Below the pieces are notes generated by a model. It made no database searches. It was given only the letters and a program-made list of their open reading frames with translations, and had not been told where the DNA came from. Source: a virus. Taken from it: a stretch of 45,850 bases of DNA. The position numbers and the translations under genes were made by a program. The DNA lies in the IMG/VR virus record IMGVR_UViG_3300037070_001164, positions 1-45,850 of that record. The stretch is one strand, 5' to 3'. Positions within the stretch are counted from its first letter, which is position 1, and every line of letters starts with the position of its first letter. This document shows positions 1 to 8,468 of the stretch, one piece after another.

Positions 1-51
1 GAAGAAGCGCACAGAGCCTCGATTCCCGAGGAAGGACCCGTCCGAAAAGTT

Positions 52-2193
52 TCACAATTCCACCGTGTACGACCCTGCATCCGGCACATCAACGTCCACT
101 CGCCTCGCATAGCCGCTGCCACCATAAATGATCTTGTACGTGGCGAGTCGGTATAGGTTGACTTCAACGAGGCCGTCGTCATCTGTCTCTTGCACTGGCG
201 GAACCGACAAGACTGGCGGCGTCTCTGCTGCTGCACCCCACGCCACAAACGTGATTTCTACAGGCTCATCGGCAAGGTCTGTCCCGTACTGATCGCGAAG
301 GTGAATTGTGACCGCACACAACGCCGGGTCTGCAGGAGGCGTCACTACTATTGCCGTCATCGAATAGGTCGCAGCTTCATCTCCATTAACCACCAGCGAC
401 GTGCCGGCATAGGAGTACCCAGCTTTCGTCACCGCTACTACATAGGTCGCATCATCCACATTGAACGTCGCTTCGCCGTCAACATCGGTCGTCGCTGTGT
501 AGGTGTTAACACCCTCTGTGAGTCGTACCGTGGCGTTCTGCAATGGGTCGGTGCCGTCGTCGATTGTTATAACCACAGTGCGAGCCCCTGAACCCGACCC
601 ACCACCGCTGATCTCATCGTCCAGATACTTGCCAAACGTTCCTGGTGTCGTGTGTCCTGACTGCGGCTCATCCCACACTGCATCGGCAATCCCCCCAGAT
701 GTGAGCACAGTTGTTGCATCGCTCACAAGGTCAACTGTGGTCGCACCGCCCGTGCTGTTGTTCGTGACCTCCACATGACTATCGTGCCGGAACGTCCCTC
801 CCGTGCATGACGAATCGATCGTCACTTTGGCGTATCCGTAGCATTGCACGGTCGTCCCTGCTGCAAGGTTCGAGACGGTGAAGTCTCCCCACCAATCGTG
901 CATTTCCAGGTCTGCACCGCCAGCACAATCAAACGTCAGCCCGCTGAGTTTCATCGTGTAACAACTCTGCAGGTAGACCGGATCGACCGAATTATCACCC
1001 ACAATTGTAAATGTTGAAGCACTATTCGTATTGCCAATGATGCACCGCGTCAGATAGCAATAATCAGTAGCGCGACAGCCCAGCGGAAAACGAATGTTGT
1101 CCCAAAATGTATTCGTGTCGAGATCAACTTGGGTTTGTCCTGCTCCAATATCTGGCGTGACTGTTCCATGAATAGATGCAAAACTGTAAATCCTGCTAGA
1201 CCCGCCGAACGATGCGGTTTGATTCATCGTCATACTACCGCCGTTCAGGTCCAGTTCAATTGTGTACGCACCACTCAACAACGTCAGGTCTGCCCGCGGA
1301 ACAAACTTGATTCGCTTCTTGCCCCGACTTGTTGCAATCGTATTTGCATTAGCCAACGTGTCGCTCGGATTGCCAATCGTCCCGTTGGTGCCAACTGTAG
1401 TCCCAGATGCTCCGTTTGTCGGGTCCAGATACACGCAGTCGTCAGGGTAGTCGGTGTTGAGTTTGATCGTGTCCACAATGCCGTCGATCACTACCACGTC
1501 AGCCGCAATGTCTCTTGCCGTCTGTGCTGATGCCGCTCCAGTTGGCCCGATCTTCACGGTCGTTGCGTCAATAAGTCCATTCGCGTCCACAACCGCCGTG
1601 CGGCCTGGAGTAGTTGGATTCAGCGTCCGTAACATTCCGAGCGTCACGCCTTCAGGCAGCAACACGTCATACGTCGTCGTCGCGTCTGGTGTCGTTTCCC
1701 AGTTTGGCGCAACCGTGAAAGCGCCTGTGATCGTGCTATAAGTGACGATCTTTCGAACCTGCAGCGCGCCAGCCGCTCCGCCAGTTCCGCCTGTGGTTTT
1801 GATGAAACAGCCGGTGACATCGTAAGCGAGCAACGTGCCGACCGTGCCACCGCCAGCAGATCCCGCTGAGAGTGTTCCTGTTCCGACGGATGCCAGAACG
1901 CGAGGATAGATCGGAATCAAAGTGGTCGTGCAGTTCGCTGACTTAGCGGCAATCCATAGGACGTTATTGTCAGTCTCCGCACTGGTCAGCGTGAGGTATC
2001 CGGCCCCGTTTGTTCCGCCTGTCGTGATCTCATTTGTGCAATCGGCAAACGTTGCTCCGCCATCGCTGCTGATTTCTGTATCTGGCGTTGTTGGGTCAGT
2101 AGGAACTCCAGCTGACGTTGCAAATGCCACCTCCAAAGTGAAGAGACACTTCTTGATGCAAAATGGCGCAATGTGTGTCAGGCTGTTTGCCAT
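52..2193 (-). CDS. Large tail-fibre/appendage-like protein with Ig-like C-terminal domains
   Basis: This 713-aa protein is rich in Thr, Gly, Ser and Ala and has long low-complexity beta-rich stretches, as in phage fibres. The middle (about residues 250-500) reads like a parallel beta-helix, with a YLDPTNG-type opening. Residues about 545-620 resemble a carboxypeptidase-regulatory/Ig-like fold (an ATVRLTEG then TDVDGEATF pattern), followed by a second similar domain to the C terminus. Its start overlaps the stop of the upstream beta-helix gene by 1 nt. It is probably a virion surface or receptor-contact protein. I do not recognise a specific family, so the role is inferred from composition and position. 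Confidence 0.6.
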   Translation of the reverse strand: MANSLTHIAPFCIKKCLFTLEVAFATSAGVPTDPTTPDTEISSDGGATFADCTNEITTGGTNGAGYLTLTSAETDNNVLWIAAKSANCTTTLIPIYPRVLASVGTGTLSAGSAGGGTVGTLLAYDVTGCFIKTTGGTGGAAGALQVRKIVTYSTITGAFTVAPNWETTPDATTTYDVLLPEGVTLGMLRTLNPTTPGRTAVVDANGLIDATTVKIGPTGAASAQTARDIAADVVVIDGIVDTIKLNTDYPDDCVYLDPTNGASGTTVGTNGTIGNPSDTLANANTIATSRGKKRIKFVPRADLTLLSGAYTIELDLNGGSMTMNQTASFGGSSRIYSFASIHGTVTPDIGAGQTQVDLDTNTFWDNIRFPLGCRATDYCYLTRCIIGNTNSASTFTIVGDNSVDPVYLQSCYTMKLSGLTFDCAGGADLEMHDWWGDFTVSNLAAGTTVQCYGYAKVTIDSSCTGGTFRHDSHVEVTNNSTGGATTVDLVSDATTVLTSGGIADAVWDEPQSGHTTPGTFGKYLDDEISGGGSGSGARTVVITIDDGTDPLQNATVRLTEGVNTYTATTDVDGEATFNVDDATYVVAVTKAGYSYAGTSLVVNGDEAATYSMTAIVVTPPADPALCAVTIHLRDQYGTDLADEPVEITFVAWGAAAETPPVLSVPPVQETDDDGLVEVNLYRLATYKIIYGGSGYARRVDVDVPDAGSYTVEL

Positions 2194-3326
2194 CAGAGTC
2201 TCCCTACCCCTTCAACGCCATGATATTGTGGCTGAATGCGACCGCCGCCACTACTCCCCGCCGGCGTACCTTCCGCCCCGATGTTCAACAAATAACTCAG
2301 GCCACTCCCAGCACCGGCCGCCGTGTTCCTCAATGAGTAGTCGTCCGTACTCTGGTCAGTGAAATCCGTCGCGTCTGTGTCGTCGCTGGTGATGTTCAAT
2401 TGATTCGTTCCGAGCCCCCAGTCACCATCGCCAGCGATAGCCCCGCCTGAATTGTCGCGGAATCGATTATTGATCAGCACTTTCGGACATGTCGATGTGT
2501 TGAAGTTGATTCCAGCTCCACCGTTTCCCGTGATGTGGTTTCCTGTGATTGTCTGAATTACTGTTGTAGCCGTGACAATTTCAATCCCGGCACCACTGCA
2601 ATTTGCAATCGTGTTGTGCTGAATGCTGTGAGCCGTCGTCGTCGATGTCGTCGCAATTCCGATACCTGATTCATAAATCGTATTGTGAGAAATCGGCTTA
2701 ATAGTTCCCTCTACGCTGATTCCTGTCCCGCCCGCATTCTTGACCCTGTTGTCAGTCGTCACTCCTGCCGACTGAATTCCTTTCGACCCCGCCACTCCAT
2801 TTGCCAGCGTGATATCGTTTCCTATTGCTTCAGCAGTTACTGAACTGAGCTGAAGCCCAACGGCTGATGCAGATGTGCTTGCGTTTTCAATAACACAATT
2901 CACCGCCAGAGAATCAGCACCGATTACAACCAGGCTGTTTGCCACTGATCCAGTTATTTTGAGCGACTCGATTATCAACTGCGTGCTACCACTGAGAATT
3001 AGACGGAACGTGGACGAAAGGGTGAGCGTTGGCATGTTCGACTGATCAAGAGCCCCGCCTGTTGTCCTGCCGCTGGTTGCGTCTCCAGGTGTCGTCTTGC
3101 ATCCGCGGATCTTATTTGGAGAAGTCGCACTTCCATCCGCAGTGAGCGTGATCGATGCTCCGGATGTATAGCCGCTGCTTTGATAGATGTTGTAAAGAAA
3201 TCCGCCACCAGGAGCGGTAGCGTTAAAGTCAGTCACAAATTCAGCAAGCGTGAAAGCATTAGCCAAACTTGTGCCGTCGTGCGTACCAGCCCCGGCTGTT
3301 GTTACGTGTCGTTCCGTCAAAGCCAT
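2193..3326 (-). CDS. Right-handed beta-helix protein, probable virion fibre
   Basis: This 377-aa protein has the repeating short-strand pattern of right-handed parallel beta-helices (pectate-lyase/NosD-like), with recurring NxI/ITGN turns over residues about 100-310, including HNTIANCSG and GNHITGNGG. Such repeats are common in phage tailspikes that bind or cleave surface polysaccharide. No catalytic residues can be assigned by eye, so binding rather than enzymatic activity is equally possible. Its stop overlaps the start of the 713-aa fibre-like protein, and the next gene upstream ends 3 nt before its start. The three genes probably form one translational unit. Confidence 0.65.
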   Translation of the reverse strand: MALTERHVTTAGAGTHDGTSLANAFTLAEFVTDFNATAPGGGFLYNIYQSSGYTSGASITLTADGSATSPNKIRGCKTTPGDATSGRTTGGALDQSNMPTLTLSSTFRLILSGSTQLIIESLKITGSVANSLVVIGADSLAVNCVIENASTSASAVGLQLSSVTAEAIGNDITLANGVAGSKGIQSAGVTTDNRVKNAGGTGISVEGTIKPISHNTIYESGIGIATTSTTTAHSIQHNTIANCSGAGIEIVTATTVIQTITGNHITGNGGAGINFNTSTCPKVLINNRFRDNSGGAIAGDGDWGLGTNQLNITSDDTDATDFTDQSTDDYSLRNTAAGAGSGLSYLLNIGAEGTPAGSSGGGRIQPQYHGVEGVGRL

Positions 3327-3329
3327 CGA

Positions 3330-3653
3330 TTAAAACTTCGGTTGAGAGTTTGTAACCCATCCATGTATCAACGCGCGACGATCGTCGGTAGCCAGACACG
3401 CCTGAACCTGCTCAACGACAAACTTCATTTCACCAACATTCACTTTCGTCCGTGGCGTCCGTCCGTCCGGTGGGGTGCTGTCCACAATGGCGTCAGAGTC
3501 ACCTGCTGCGATCACTTCTGCAACCTCTTCCCAGTTCTCGACAACATCGAGCATGAATTGCGTTGCTGTCCGATCCATCGTTTCAATCAGGTCCGCCATG
3601 ATGCGAGCCCGTCCGTTGCAGAACGCAACCGCCTGTGCGTTGGTAATTGCCAT
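3330..3653 (-). CDS. Small phage protein of unknown function
   Basis: This 107-aa protein starts MAITNAQAVAF at 3653, chosen because a GGAGG lies 9 nt upstream. An in-frame extension to 3743 would run through that leader and is less likely. The protein is mostly helical with no recognisable domain. It sits 3 nt upstream of the beta-helix gene. Position beside the fibre genes suggests a virion-associated or fibre-assembly role, but nothing in the sequence shows it. Confidence 0.55.
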   Translation of the reverse strand: MAITNAQAVAFCNGRARIMADLIETMDRTATQFMLDVVENWEEVAEVIAAGDSDAIVDSTPPDGRTPRTKVNVGEMKFVVEQVQACLATDDRRALIHGWVTNSQPKF

Positions 3654-3703
3654 CAGAATCATCCTCCCCCTTTCGAATCGCCCCGCGGCGGACCTGAAAT
3701 AGG

Positions 3704-3725
3704 ATCGCCTGGACGTCAAGGCGAT
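3704..3725. other. Intergenic stem-loop
   Basis: ATCGCCT and AGGCGAT form a perfect 7-bp stem around an 8-nt loop in the 90-nt gap between the 232-aa and 107-aa genes. No T-tract follows on either strand, so it is not a classical terminator. It may be an mRNA processing or stability element. Confidence 0.35.
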
Positions 3726-3743
3726 TGCCATAAACACCATCAC

Positions 3744-4442
3744 TTATTCAGGAATCACAGTGAACGGAAGCAACAAAGACCCAACCAGTTGTCCATGAGG
3801 CGTCACTTTCCCCGATACGGGTTTCACCACAGGACGCTGCGGCGTTTCATCCACCAGCACAATCTTAAACAGATAAAAGAACTCGCCACCAAGCTGGGCG
3901 AACCACTCTGCAGCCCCTTTCCACTTCTGCATTTCAGTTCCGATTCGTGTGGTGTTGTTATCCGCCCGGCGAAGTTCAGGCTGATAGAAATCCGTTCCGC
4001 CGTTGAAGTCGTAGCCCTTCGGCATTTCTCCTTCGGTAGCCGCCTGCACTTGGATTTGAGTGAAATCTGACAGCAACCCAGTGTGTTGATGAATGTGGAC
4101 GGTCGGCACTCCAGCGGCATCCAAAATCTGCTTCCCGCTATATGCGTCCTCTGGTCCAAGGCTATGCTCAGGCCCCCAGATCGCGTTATGAAGGACCAGC
4201 CAGGTGTGATTACCGCCTTCCTGTGGAATTGCTGGATTCCTAATCCTCGCAAACGACCGGCCTGGCCCCGGCAATTGTTCACCCTCCTGATCCAATTCGA
4301 CCGTCAGGTATGGATTTACCTTCGGTGCGGTAATGTCGTTTGCGAACGCCCGAACGTCGCGGCACAAATCAGGCATCGACGCGAGTAGTGCGGTCATCAG
4401 CTGGTAAAGAACGCCATGTGATTCTATGGATTTATGCTTCAT
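3744..4442 (-). CDS. Hypothetical phage protein, 232 aa
   Basis: No family is recognised. The protein starts MKHKSIESHGVLYQ, and its middle contains a HTWLVLHNAIWGPEHSLG segment and a polar central part. There is no signal peptide or membrane segment. The ATG overlaps the stop of nothing upstream but overlaps the end of the 96-aa gene in an ATGA arrangement at 4439-4442, which indicates translational coupling. It lies among putative fibre genes. It could be a baseplate or fibre accessory protein, but this is only inferred from location. Confidence 0.55.
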   Translation of the reverse strand: MKHKSIESHGVLYQLMTALLASMPDLCRDVRAFANDITAPKVNPYLTVELDQEGEQLPGPGRSFARIRNPAIPQEGGNHTWLVLHNAIWGPEHSLGPEDAYSGKQILDAAGVPTVHIHQHTGLLSDFTQIQVQAATEGEMPKGYDFNGGTDFYQPELRRADNNTTRIGTEMQKWKGAAEWFAQLGGEFFYLFKIVLVDETPQRPVVKPVSGKVTPHGQLVGSLLLPFTVIPE

Positions 4443-4729
4443 TCCAATCTCCGTGACTTGAATTTATCGAACAGCTCTGCCGCCGCCTTGACGTTCTTTT
4501 GTGCTTCCTGAATCTCGATTCGCATATCATTCAGCAACTGACCTGGAACAGGGTATGTAACCATCATGCCCTGACCCATCTGGCAAATCTGCAACGCCAT
4601 CAAATTCGCCATGTGAGCGGCCAAGTCAGAAGTCAGTACTGCGATCGCTGCGTCCACGTCCAGCGTGTGAGCTATGATCGCTGCTGCTGTAGTATCCACC
4701 GCTTGTTGTTCCGCCGTGCAATCCGGCAT
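4439..4729 (-). CDS. Small helical phage protein, 96 aa
   Basis: This Ala-rich, largely helical 96-aa protein starts MPDCTAEQQAV. An AGGA lies 7 nt before the ATG, which supports the start. The C-terminal third (IQEAQKNVKAAAELFDKFKSR) looks like an amphipathic coiled-coil helix. It overlaps the 3' part of the 146-aa membrane-protein gene by about 100 nt in another frame, which is unusually long. Either both are real or the upstream gene ends earlier in function. No family is recognised. Confidence 0.55.
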   Translation of the reverse strand: MPDCTAEQQAVDTTAAAIIAHTLDVDAAIAVLTSDLAAHMANLMALQICQMGQGMMVTYPVPGQLLNDMRIEIQEAQKNVKAAAELFDKFKSRRLE

Positions 4730-5066
4730 CTGAGTTTCCTTTGATGAAAATTGTGTTGCCTGCGGGAGTTTTGATCTCCCAGTCTATCTGCCCAGATTGC
4801 TCTGCCTCAGTGATCGGCATTGCCTGTGCATAAAAACCGTTTTGTGCTGCGATGTCTTTCAACTGCGAAACCCGTTCCAGCGCCAGCCATGCTGTGTTTG
4901 CCGGCGGAACCCAACTGGAAAACACCATATAAAGGGCGAGCGTGCTGAAAATCCGCCGATGCGTTTCGTTGATGTTCTTCCGCTCAACCACCCTGATGAT
5001 CCAGACTCCCACAGCCAGGCTCATCATTGCGATGCATACGCTGATGTGAAGGCTATAAGTGCCCAT
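4626..5066 (-). CDS. Small membrane protein, possible lysis-associated
   Basis: This 146-aa ORF has two hydrophobic stretches, at residues about 8-26 (ISVCIAMMSLAVGVWIIRVV) and 40-55, followed by a polar Gly/Ser/His-rich tail. It overlaps the end of the preceding membrane-protein gene by 43 nt and the start of the 96-aa gene by 104 nt. Two adjacent small membrane proteins beside lytic-type genes could be holin or spanin components. No motif proves this, and the low-complexity C terminus in the overlap region may not be functional. Confidence 0.45.
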   Translation of the reverse strand: MGTYSLHISVCIAMMSLAVGVWIIRVVERKNINETHRRIFSTLALYMVFSSWVPPANTAWLALERVSQLKDIAAQNGFYAQAMPITEAEQSGQIDWEIKTPAGNTIFIKGNSDAGLHGGTTSGGYYSSSDHSSHAGRGRSDRSTDF

Positions 5067-5314
5067 GTCAAAAATCCTATAGCTGGTCCTACAGGCGAAA
5101 GAGTCAGCTTCCAGGCTGTTGCCAACTGAATCGCCACATAACCCATCGCCAAAATGATCACCGCAAATGCGATCGCATAGACCAAAATGATTCCCCGGCC
5201 GCTGAGGTCGAGTTTCACATTGACGTGTTTTGTGCCGATCGTGATGCTGTTATCATCGTCCCTTTCATCAGCCGCATTATGTTTTTCAGCTTGCGGTGGC
5301 CGCTTGCGAATCAT
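5024..5314 (-). CDS. Small membrane protein, 96 aa
   Basis: The N-terminal 35 residues are charged and polar. They are followed by two transmembrane segments at about 42-63 (IILVYAIAFAVIILAMGYVAI) and 74-93. The size and topology fit a class II holin or other small phage membrane protein, but this class cannot be assigned by sequence alone. A weak GGAA precedes the start at 5314. It overlaps the next gene by 43 nt, as expected within a tightly packed operon. Confidence 0.55.
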   Translation of the reverse strand: MIRKRPPQAEKHNAADERDDDNSITIGTKHVNVKLDLSGRGIILVYAIAFAVIILAMGYVAIQLATAWKLTLSPVGPAIGFLTWALIAFTSAYASQ

Positions 5315-5386
5315 TGATTCGTTCCATCTTGAGTATCACCCCGTGACGAAGCACAGGCAGCGTCAGTATGCAAGGCGAAAACTGAT

Positions 5387-5464
5387 TGTCAGCCCCTGCC
5401 GCTACTCACGGCGATGCTTTGCGACCTCCAACCCATCAGGAACCAATCGAGCCATTGATGTACC
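5387..5464 (-). CDS. Possible 25-aa peptide
   Basis: A short frame beginning MVHQWLDWFL has an AGGAG about 7 nt before its ATG. It sits in the otherwise empty 180-nt gap between the secreted Cys-rich protein and the 96-aa membrane protein. It is amphipathic and Trp-rich. Its shortness makes this a weak call that rests only on the good ribosome binding site. Confidence 0.25.
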
Positions 5465-5493
5465 ATGTCAACTTCTCCTGCCAGTTTTGCGTA

Positions 5494-5910
5494 TCACCGC
5501 CTTCCGTTTCCGGCACTGCCGCCAGGCCGAACGTACAGCCCAGAGCCGTTGCTACCCGATCTGGCACGCACATACAGATCACCGTTGCTGTCTGCCGACC
5601 CGCCGCGAATCCACAGGGCGTCACCATTGCTGGCCGCCAACTTAGCCTGCAGCCTCAAACCTCGATCTGACCGAATCGATTCGTAGTCGCCGGCGTTTTT
5701 CGCGATGCGTCGAAGCGTCGAGCGGCTGACGTACATCACAGGCGGAGACGATCGCTCAGCAATCAGCACGACCGGCTGACTTGCGATGCAGCCGCAATTG
5801 CTTTCAGCGGTACATTTGCAATCCTTGCCGCAACTGCAGACGGCAGTATCAGCGAACGACCGAGAACACAGTGCCAAGATCACCATTACGACGAGAATCA
5901 AACACTTCAT
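5494..5910 (-). CDS. Secreted Cys-rich small protein
   Basis: The start MKCLILVVMVILALCSRSFA at 5910 was chosen because it gives a clean signal peptide (Lys, hydrophobic core, A-x-A-like end) and has AAGGA 8 nt upstream. The mature part opens with a Cys cluster (CSCGKDCKCTAESNCGC), which suggests metal binding or disulphides. It then becomes polar with Gly/Ser/Arg-rich repeats such as SNGDALWIRGGSADSNGDLYVR. The 138-aa product is predicted to be exported. It overlaps the end of the thioredoxin-methyltransferase gene by 62 nt. Its function is unknown. Confidence 0.6.
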   Translation of the reverse strand: MKCLILVVMVILALCSRSFADTAVCSCGKDCKCTAESNCGCIASQPVVLIAERSSPPVMYVSRSTLRRIAKNAGDYESIRSDRGLRLQAKLAASNGDALWIRGGSADSNGDLYVRARSGSNGSGLYVRPGGSAGNGRR

Positions 5911-6886
5911 CTTTCTGTTCCTTTCGATAAACCCAACACTGACCAATCAGCACTTGCTTTTCAAGCCCCGGAATTTCATGACCGGCACTAACCACCACTG
6001 GAATGTTCCTGAGTTTATCCGCAAGCTCACCAAGCAAGTCTGGGTACAAGTAGCAATACGCCGCATTGATTCCATGCCGCGTTGGATCAAACTCCAGAGC
6101 GTCACTGCAAGGCTTTCCATCCTGATCGGGATTGATTGTGATCAAGCCCGACAGACCAGCATCCGCAATGCTACGTCGTGATTCATCGGCTTTGACCGGG
6201 TCAATTTCTATGCCAATCACCCTGAAACCAGTTCCGTGCTTCCGGAGGCACTCCTGCACAGCAGCAATTGAGCATCTTGAGTCGCCGCAGCCTGGTTCCC
6301 AAAGAACCATGTTCGGATTTGGATTGAGCAACTGCAGGGCTTCGTCGATCACGTCGTCAGGAGTGGCTGCCTGAGGTCCGACTTCAATCTTGTTGATCAG
6401 TTGCCTCGACGACAGATACCGCCGCTGGGCAGCCCTGATCTCGGCACACATGCCGCACGATCGCATTGAACAGCCGCCGTAGGTTTCCAGATCGTATGAG
6501 CGTCCGCCGTAGTTGTAATAGCGGCCTGGCGTTCGCGACTTTTGCAAGACGCCTTCAGTCACAACAACCGGGCAACACTTGCCTACAACTTTTCCATCTT
6601 CTGAAACTCTCACCGTCTGCTGCGGCTCGCCAAATTCAAACGGTAGATGAGACGGGCGAAAACCGAACCGGCGTTCACATTCTTCAATCGTCAGGATGTT
6701 CGAATCAGGCCAGCCTTTCGCTTTGAATATCTTCTTTGCATTAGGGCATTTTGGGCACCACGATTCAGATACGAGAAACCACTGCCGTTGAGTTGGTTTC
6801 TCGGCATAGATCCCTGTTGGCTTGAAAATATCTTCTGCGGCCACCATTGGGCAAAAAATCAGGATTGCGAGCCAATATCTCAGCAT
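5849..6886 (-). CDS. Secreted thioredoxin-like domain fused to SAM-methyltransferase-like domain
   Basis: Residues 1-17 form a signal peptide (MLRYWLAILIFCPMVAA). Residues about 33-115 resemble a thioredoxin fold with a redox-type CPKC at 44-47. A Cys-rich linker (CSMRSCGMC, about 139-147) follows. Residues about 175-330 look like a class I methyltransferase Rossmann domain, with motif I EPGCGDS at 197-203 and an acidic GIEIDP at 225-230. A signal peptide ahead of a SAM-binding domain is odd, because SAM is cytoplasmic. The methyltransferase half may be degenerate, or the hydrophobic segment may be an anchor. It lies 3 nt downstream of the C1A protease gene. Confidence 0.6.
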   Translation of the reverse strand: MLRYWLAILIFCPMVAAEDIFKPTGIYAEKPTQRQWFLVSESWCPKCPNAKKIFKAKGWPDSNILTIEECERRFGFRPSHLPFEFGEPQQTVRVSEDGKVVGKCCPVVVTEGVLQKSRTPGRYYNYGGRSYDLETYGGCSMRSCGMCAEIRAAQRRYLSSRQLINKIEVGPQAATPDDVIDEALQLLNPNPNMVLWEPGCGDSRCSIAAVQECLRKHGTGFRVIGIEIDPVKADESRRSIADAGLSGLITINPDQDGKPCSDALEFDPTRHGINAAYCYLYPDLLGELADKLRNIPVVVSAGHEIPGLEKQVLIGQCWVYRKEQKDEVFDSRRNGDLGTVFSVVR

Positions 6887-6889
6887 TCT

Positions 6890-7693
6890 TCAACCCTCCA
6901 CTGTCGTTGATAGAGTCCAGAATCCATGTACGCTCATTGTCTGTGCGAAGTGATCCGCCGTCAGATACGATCGCCCATTTATGCCATAGCTGAGGCCCCA
7001 GGAATTGGGCATGTCGAACACTTCTTTGCCGCCGATCAGGCACAAATCATCACAACAGACAGCGTGATTCCCGCGACCACTATCAACTCCCGCAATTCCC
7101 TGTGAATTCAGCCGCTGAAAGTTGCTCCCGGCATGGATGGCGACGACACAAGGATCCTGCTTTGCGAGTGCCGTCCGGAGTGCTCGCAGTGTCAGCAATG
7201 GAGTCAGTCTGAACCCCTTGTGCTTCGCGGCCTCAGCGTCGGCAGTTGGTGGCATCTGGCGACGATAAATCAGATTTGCCGGAACCAATGACTGCGGGGG
7301 TGCGCCGTGCAATTCCGCCATTCGCAGACCATCGGAAAGATTCGATCCGTTGTCTTGATTGCCATTCATCCAGGCGTAAAGGTAACTGCCGGACAGTTTT
7401 ATCAGTCCGTCCCGGAACCCGCGACGATAGCGACCCCTGGAGATGACCTCTGAGGTTCCCCAGCCATTGCAGCTGCCGAATGACAACTGATTACAGATCC
7501 AGTCGTCACCAAACAACTTCCTGGCCGCGACACGATCTGGGTCTGTGATGGCTCGCCGAATGTCTTCGTCTTCCCATTCGTCCGCAACTTCAGCCGCTTC
7601 AACGATTGCTCGAAGCATTCCGGCATCTGGTTCAAGCGAACCGAGTCGCCGGACGTTGCCGTGGATGTCGGCGATTTCTTCGATCTCAGCCAC
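6890..7693 (-). CDS. Papain-like (C1A) cysteine protease
   Basis: This 267-aa protein has the papain-family catalytic signature in order: oxyanion Gln69 and nucleophile Cys75 in NQLSFGSCNGWG, His210 in GRGNHAVCC, and Asn230 in MPNSWG. There is no signal peptide on this polypeptide. C1A proteases are rare in phages in general. Likely roles are virion maturation or entry through a protein-rich envelope. Its ATG overlaps the stop of the secreted Pro-rich gene by 8 nt, so the two are probably translated together. The family call is strong and the biological role is inferred. Confidence 0.8.
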   Translation of the reverse strand: MAEIEEIADIHGNVRRLGSLEPDAGMLRAIVEAAEVADEWEDEDIRRAITDPDRVAARKLFGDDWICNQLSFGSCNGWGTSEVISRGRYRRGFRDGLIKLSGSYLYAWMNGNQDNGSNLSDGLRMAELHGAPPQSLVPANLIYRRQMPPTADAEAAKHKGFRLTPLLTLRALRTALAKQDPCVVAIHAGSNFQRLNSQGIAGVDSGRGNHAVCCDDLCLIGGKEVFDMPNSWGLSYGINGRSYLTADHFAQTMSVHGFWTLSTTVEG

Positions 7694-8468
7694 CTGTTAG
7701 CCTCCCGACAATTGACTTGAGATCTTGAAATGTGTTTGGCAAAGTTCCCTTGTGAATGGCTTTCCCTGTCACTTTGTCAGTGACCACAAGGCCAGGGACG
7801 ACTCCAGCCAGTTCTGCGATCGAGCTCAATGCTTCCGGTTCTGTCGAGATGATGTCGTAGAGCCTGTACTCGTGACCTGAGTCGAGCAGGCCATTCCATC
7901 CCACAAGAGCATTCAGCAAGATCGCCGTAGACGGTGAAACATTCGCCTTGTCGTACACCACCGAAAGCCTGACAGTCTCGGCTGTTGGCACTGGTTGCGG
8001 CTCTGGTTCGGGGTCTGGTTCAGGGTCCGGGTCCGGTGGTGGCCGCGGCCCAGTCACCGTCAACACAACAGGCAGCGGCCTTTCAGTCGCACCCTCTTCA
8101 AACGCCAGCACCGTCACCGTGCCCGACTTAATCGGCGTGATCGGGTAAACGTATCGACCCGAATACGACTTCCATTTTTTTACCGTCGGCTCTGCATCGT
8201 CCACGAATCGGCCTTGTATGTACTTTGCACCTTCTTCGCGGAATTCCTCGGACTCCAGAACTCCAGGCGGGAAAAAGTAAAGCCATGTCGGCTTGTCAGA
8301 CTGCAGCACATACGTCTGGTCTGATGCCATTTCCGTTGCGGTTACTTCGGTGTATTCCGTCTCCTGCACTGGTGATTCGATAGGGATGCGTCGAGTCGGG
8401 AAACGCACGTCTGACGCAACGTGCGATGGCAGGCAGAGAATAATGGCGACGAAGAGGATTCGCTTCAT
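7686..8468 (-). CDS. Secreted protein with Pro/Asp/Glu linker
   Basis: The start at 8468 gives the signal peptide MKRILFVAIILCLPSHVASD and has GGAGG 7 nt upstream. An earlier in-frame start would lack both. An N-terminal beta-rich domain (about 25-135) is followed by a DPDPEPDPEPEPQP linker, encoded by a visible short tandem DNA repeat near 8000-8035, and then a C-terminal alpha/beta domain of about 95 residues. Such linkers are frequent in planctomycete surface proteins. The protein may be a cell-envelope or virion-associated adhesin. The stop overlaps the C1A protease start, which suggests a shared function. Confidence 0.6.
   Translation of the reverse strand: MKRILFVAIILCLPSHVASDVRFPTRRIPIESPVQETEYTEVTATEMASDQTYVLQSDKPTWLYFFPPGVLESEEFREEGAKYIQGRFVDDAEPTVKKWKSYSGRYVYPITPIKSGTVTVLAFEEGATERPLPVVLTVTGPRPPPDPDPEPDPEPEPQPVPTAETVRLSVVYDKANVSPSTAILLNALVGWNGLLDSGHEYRLYDIISTEPEALSSIAELAGVVPGLVVTDKVTGKAIHKGTLPNTFQDLKSIVGRLTGG

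Noticed and set aside
3180-4070. 296-aa plus-strand open frame
   Set aside because: It lies opposite three tightly packed minus-strand genes, has no domain and no ribosome binding site, and is a shadow frame.
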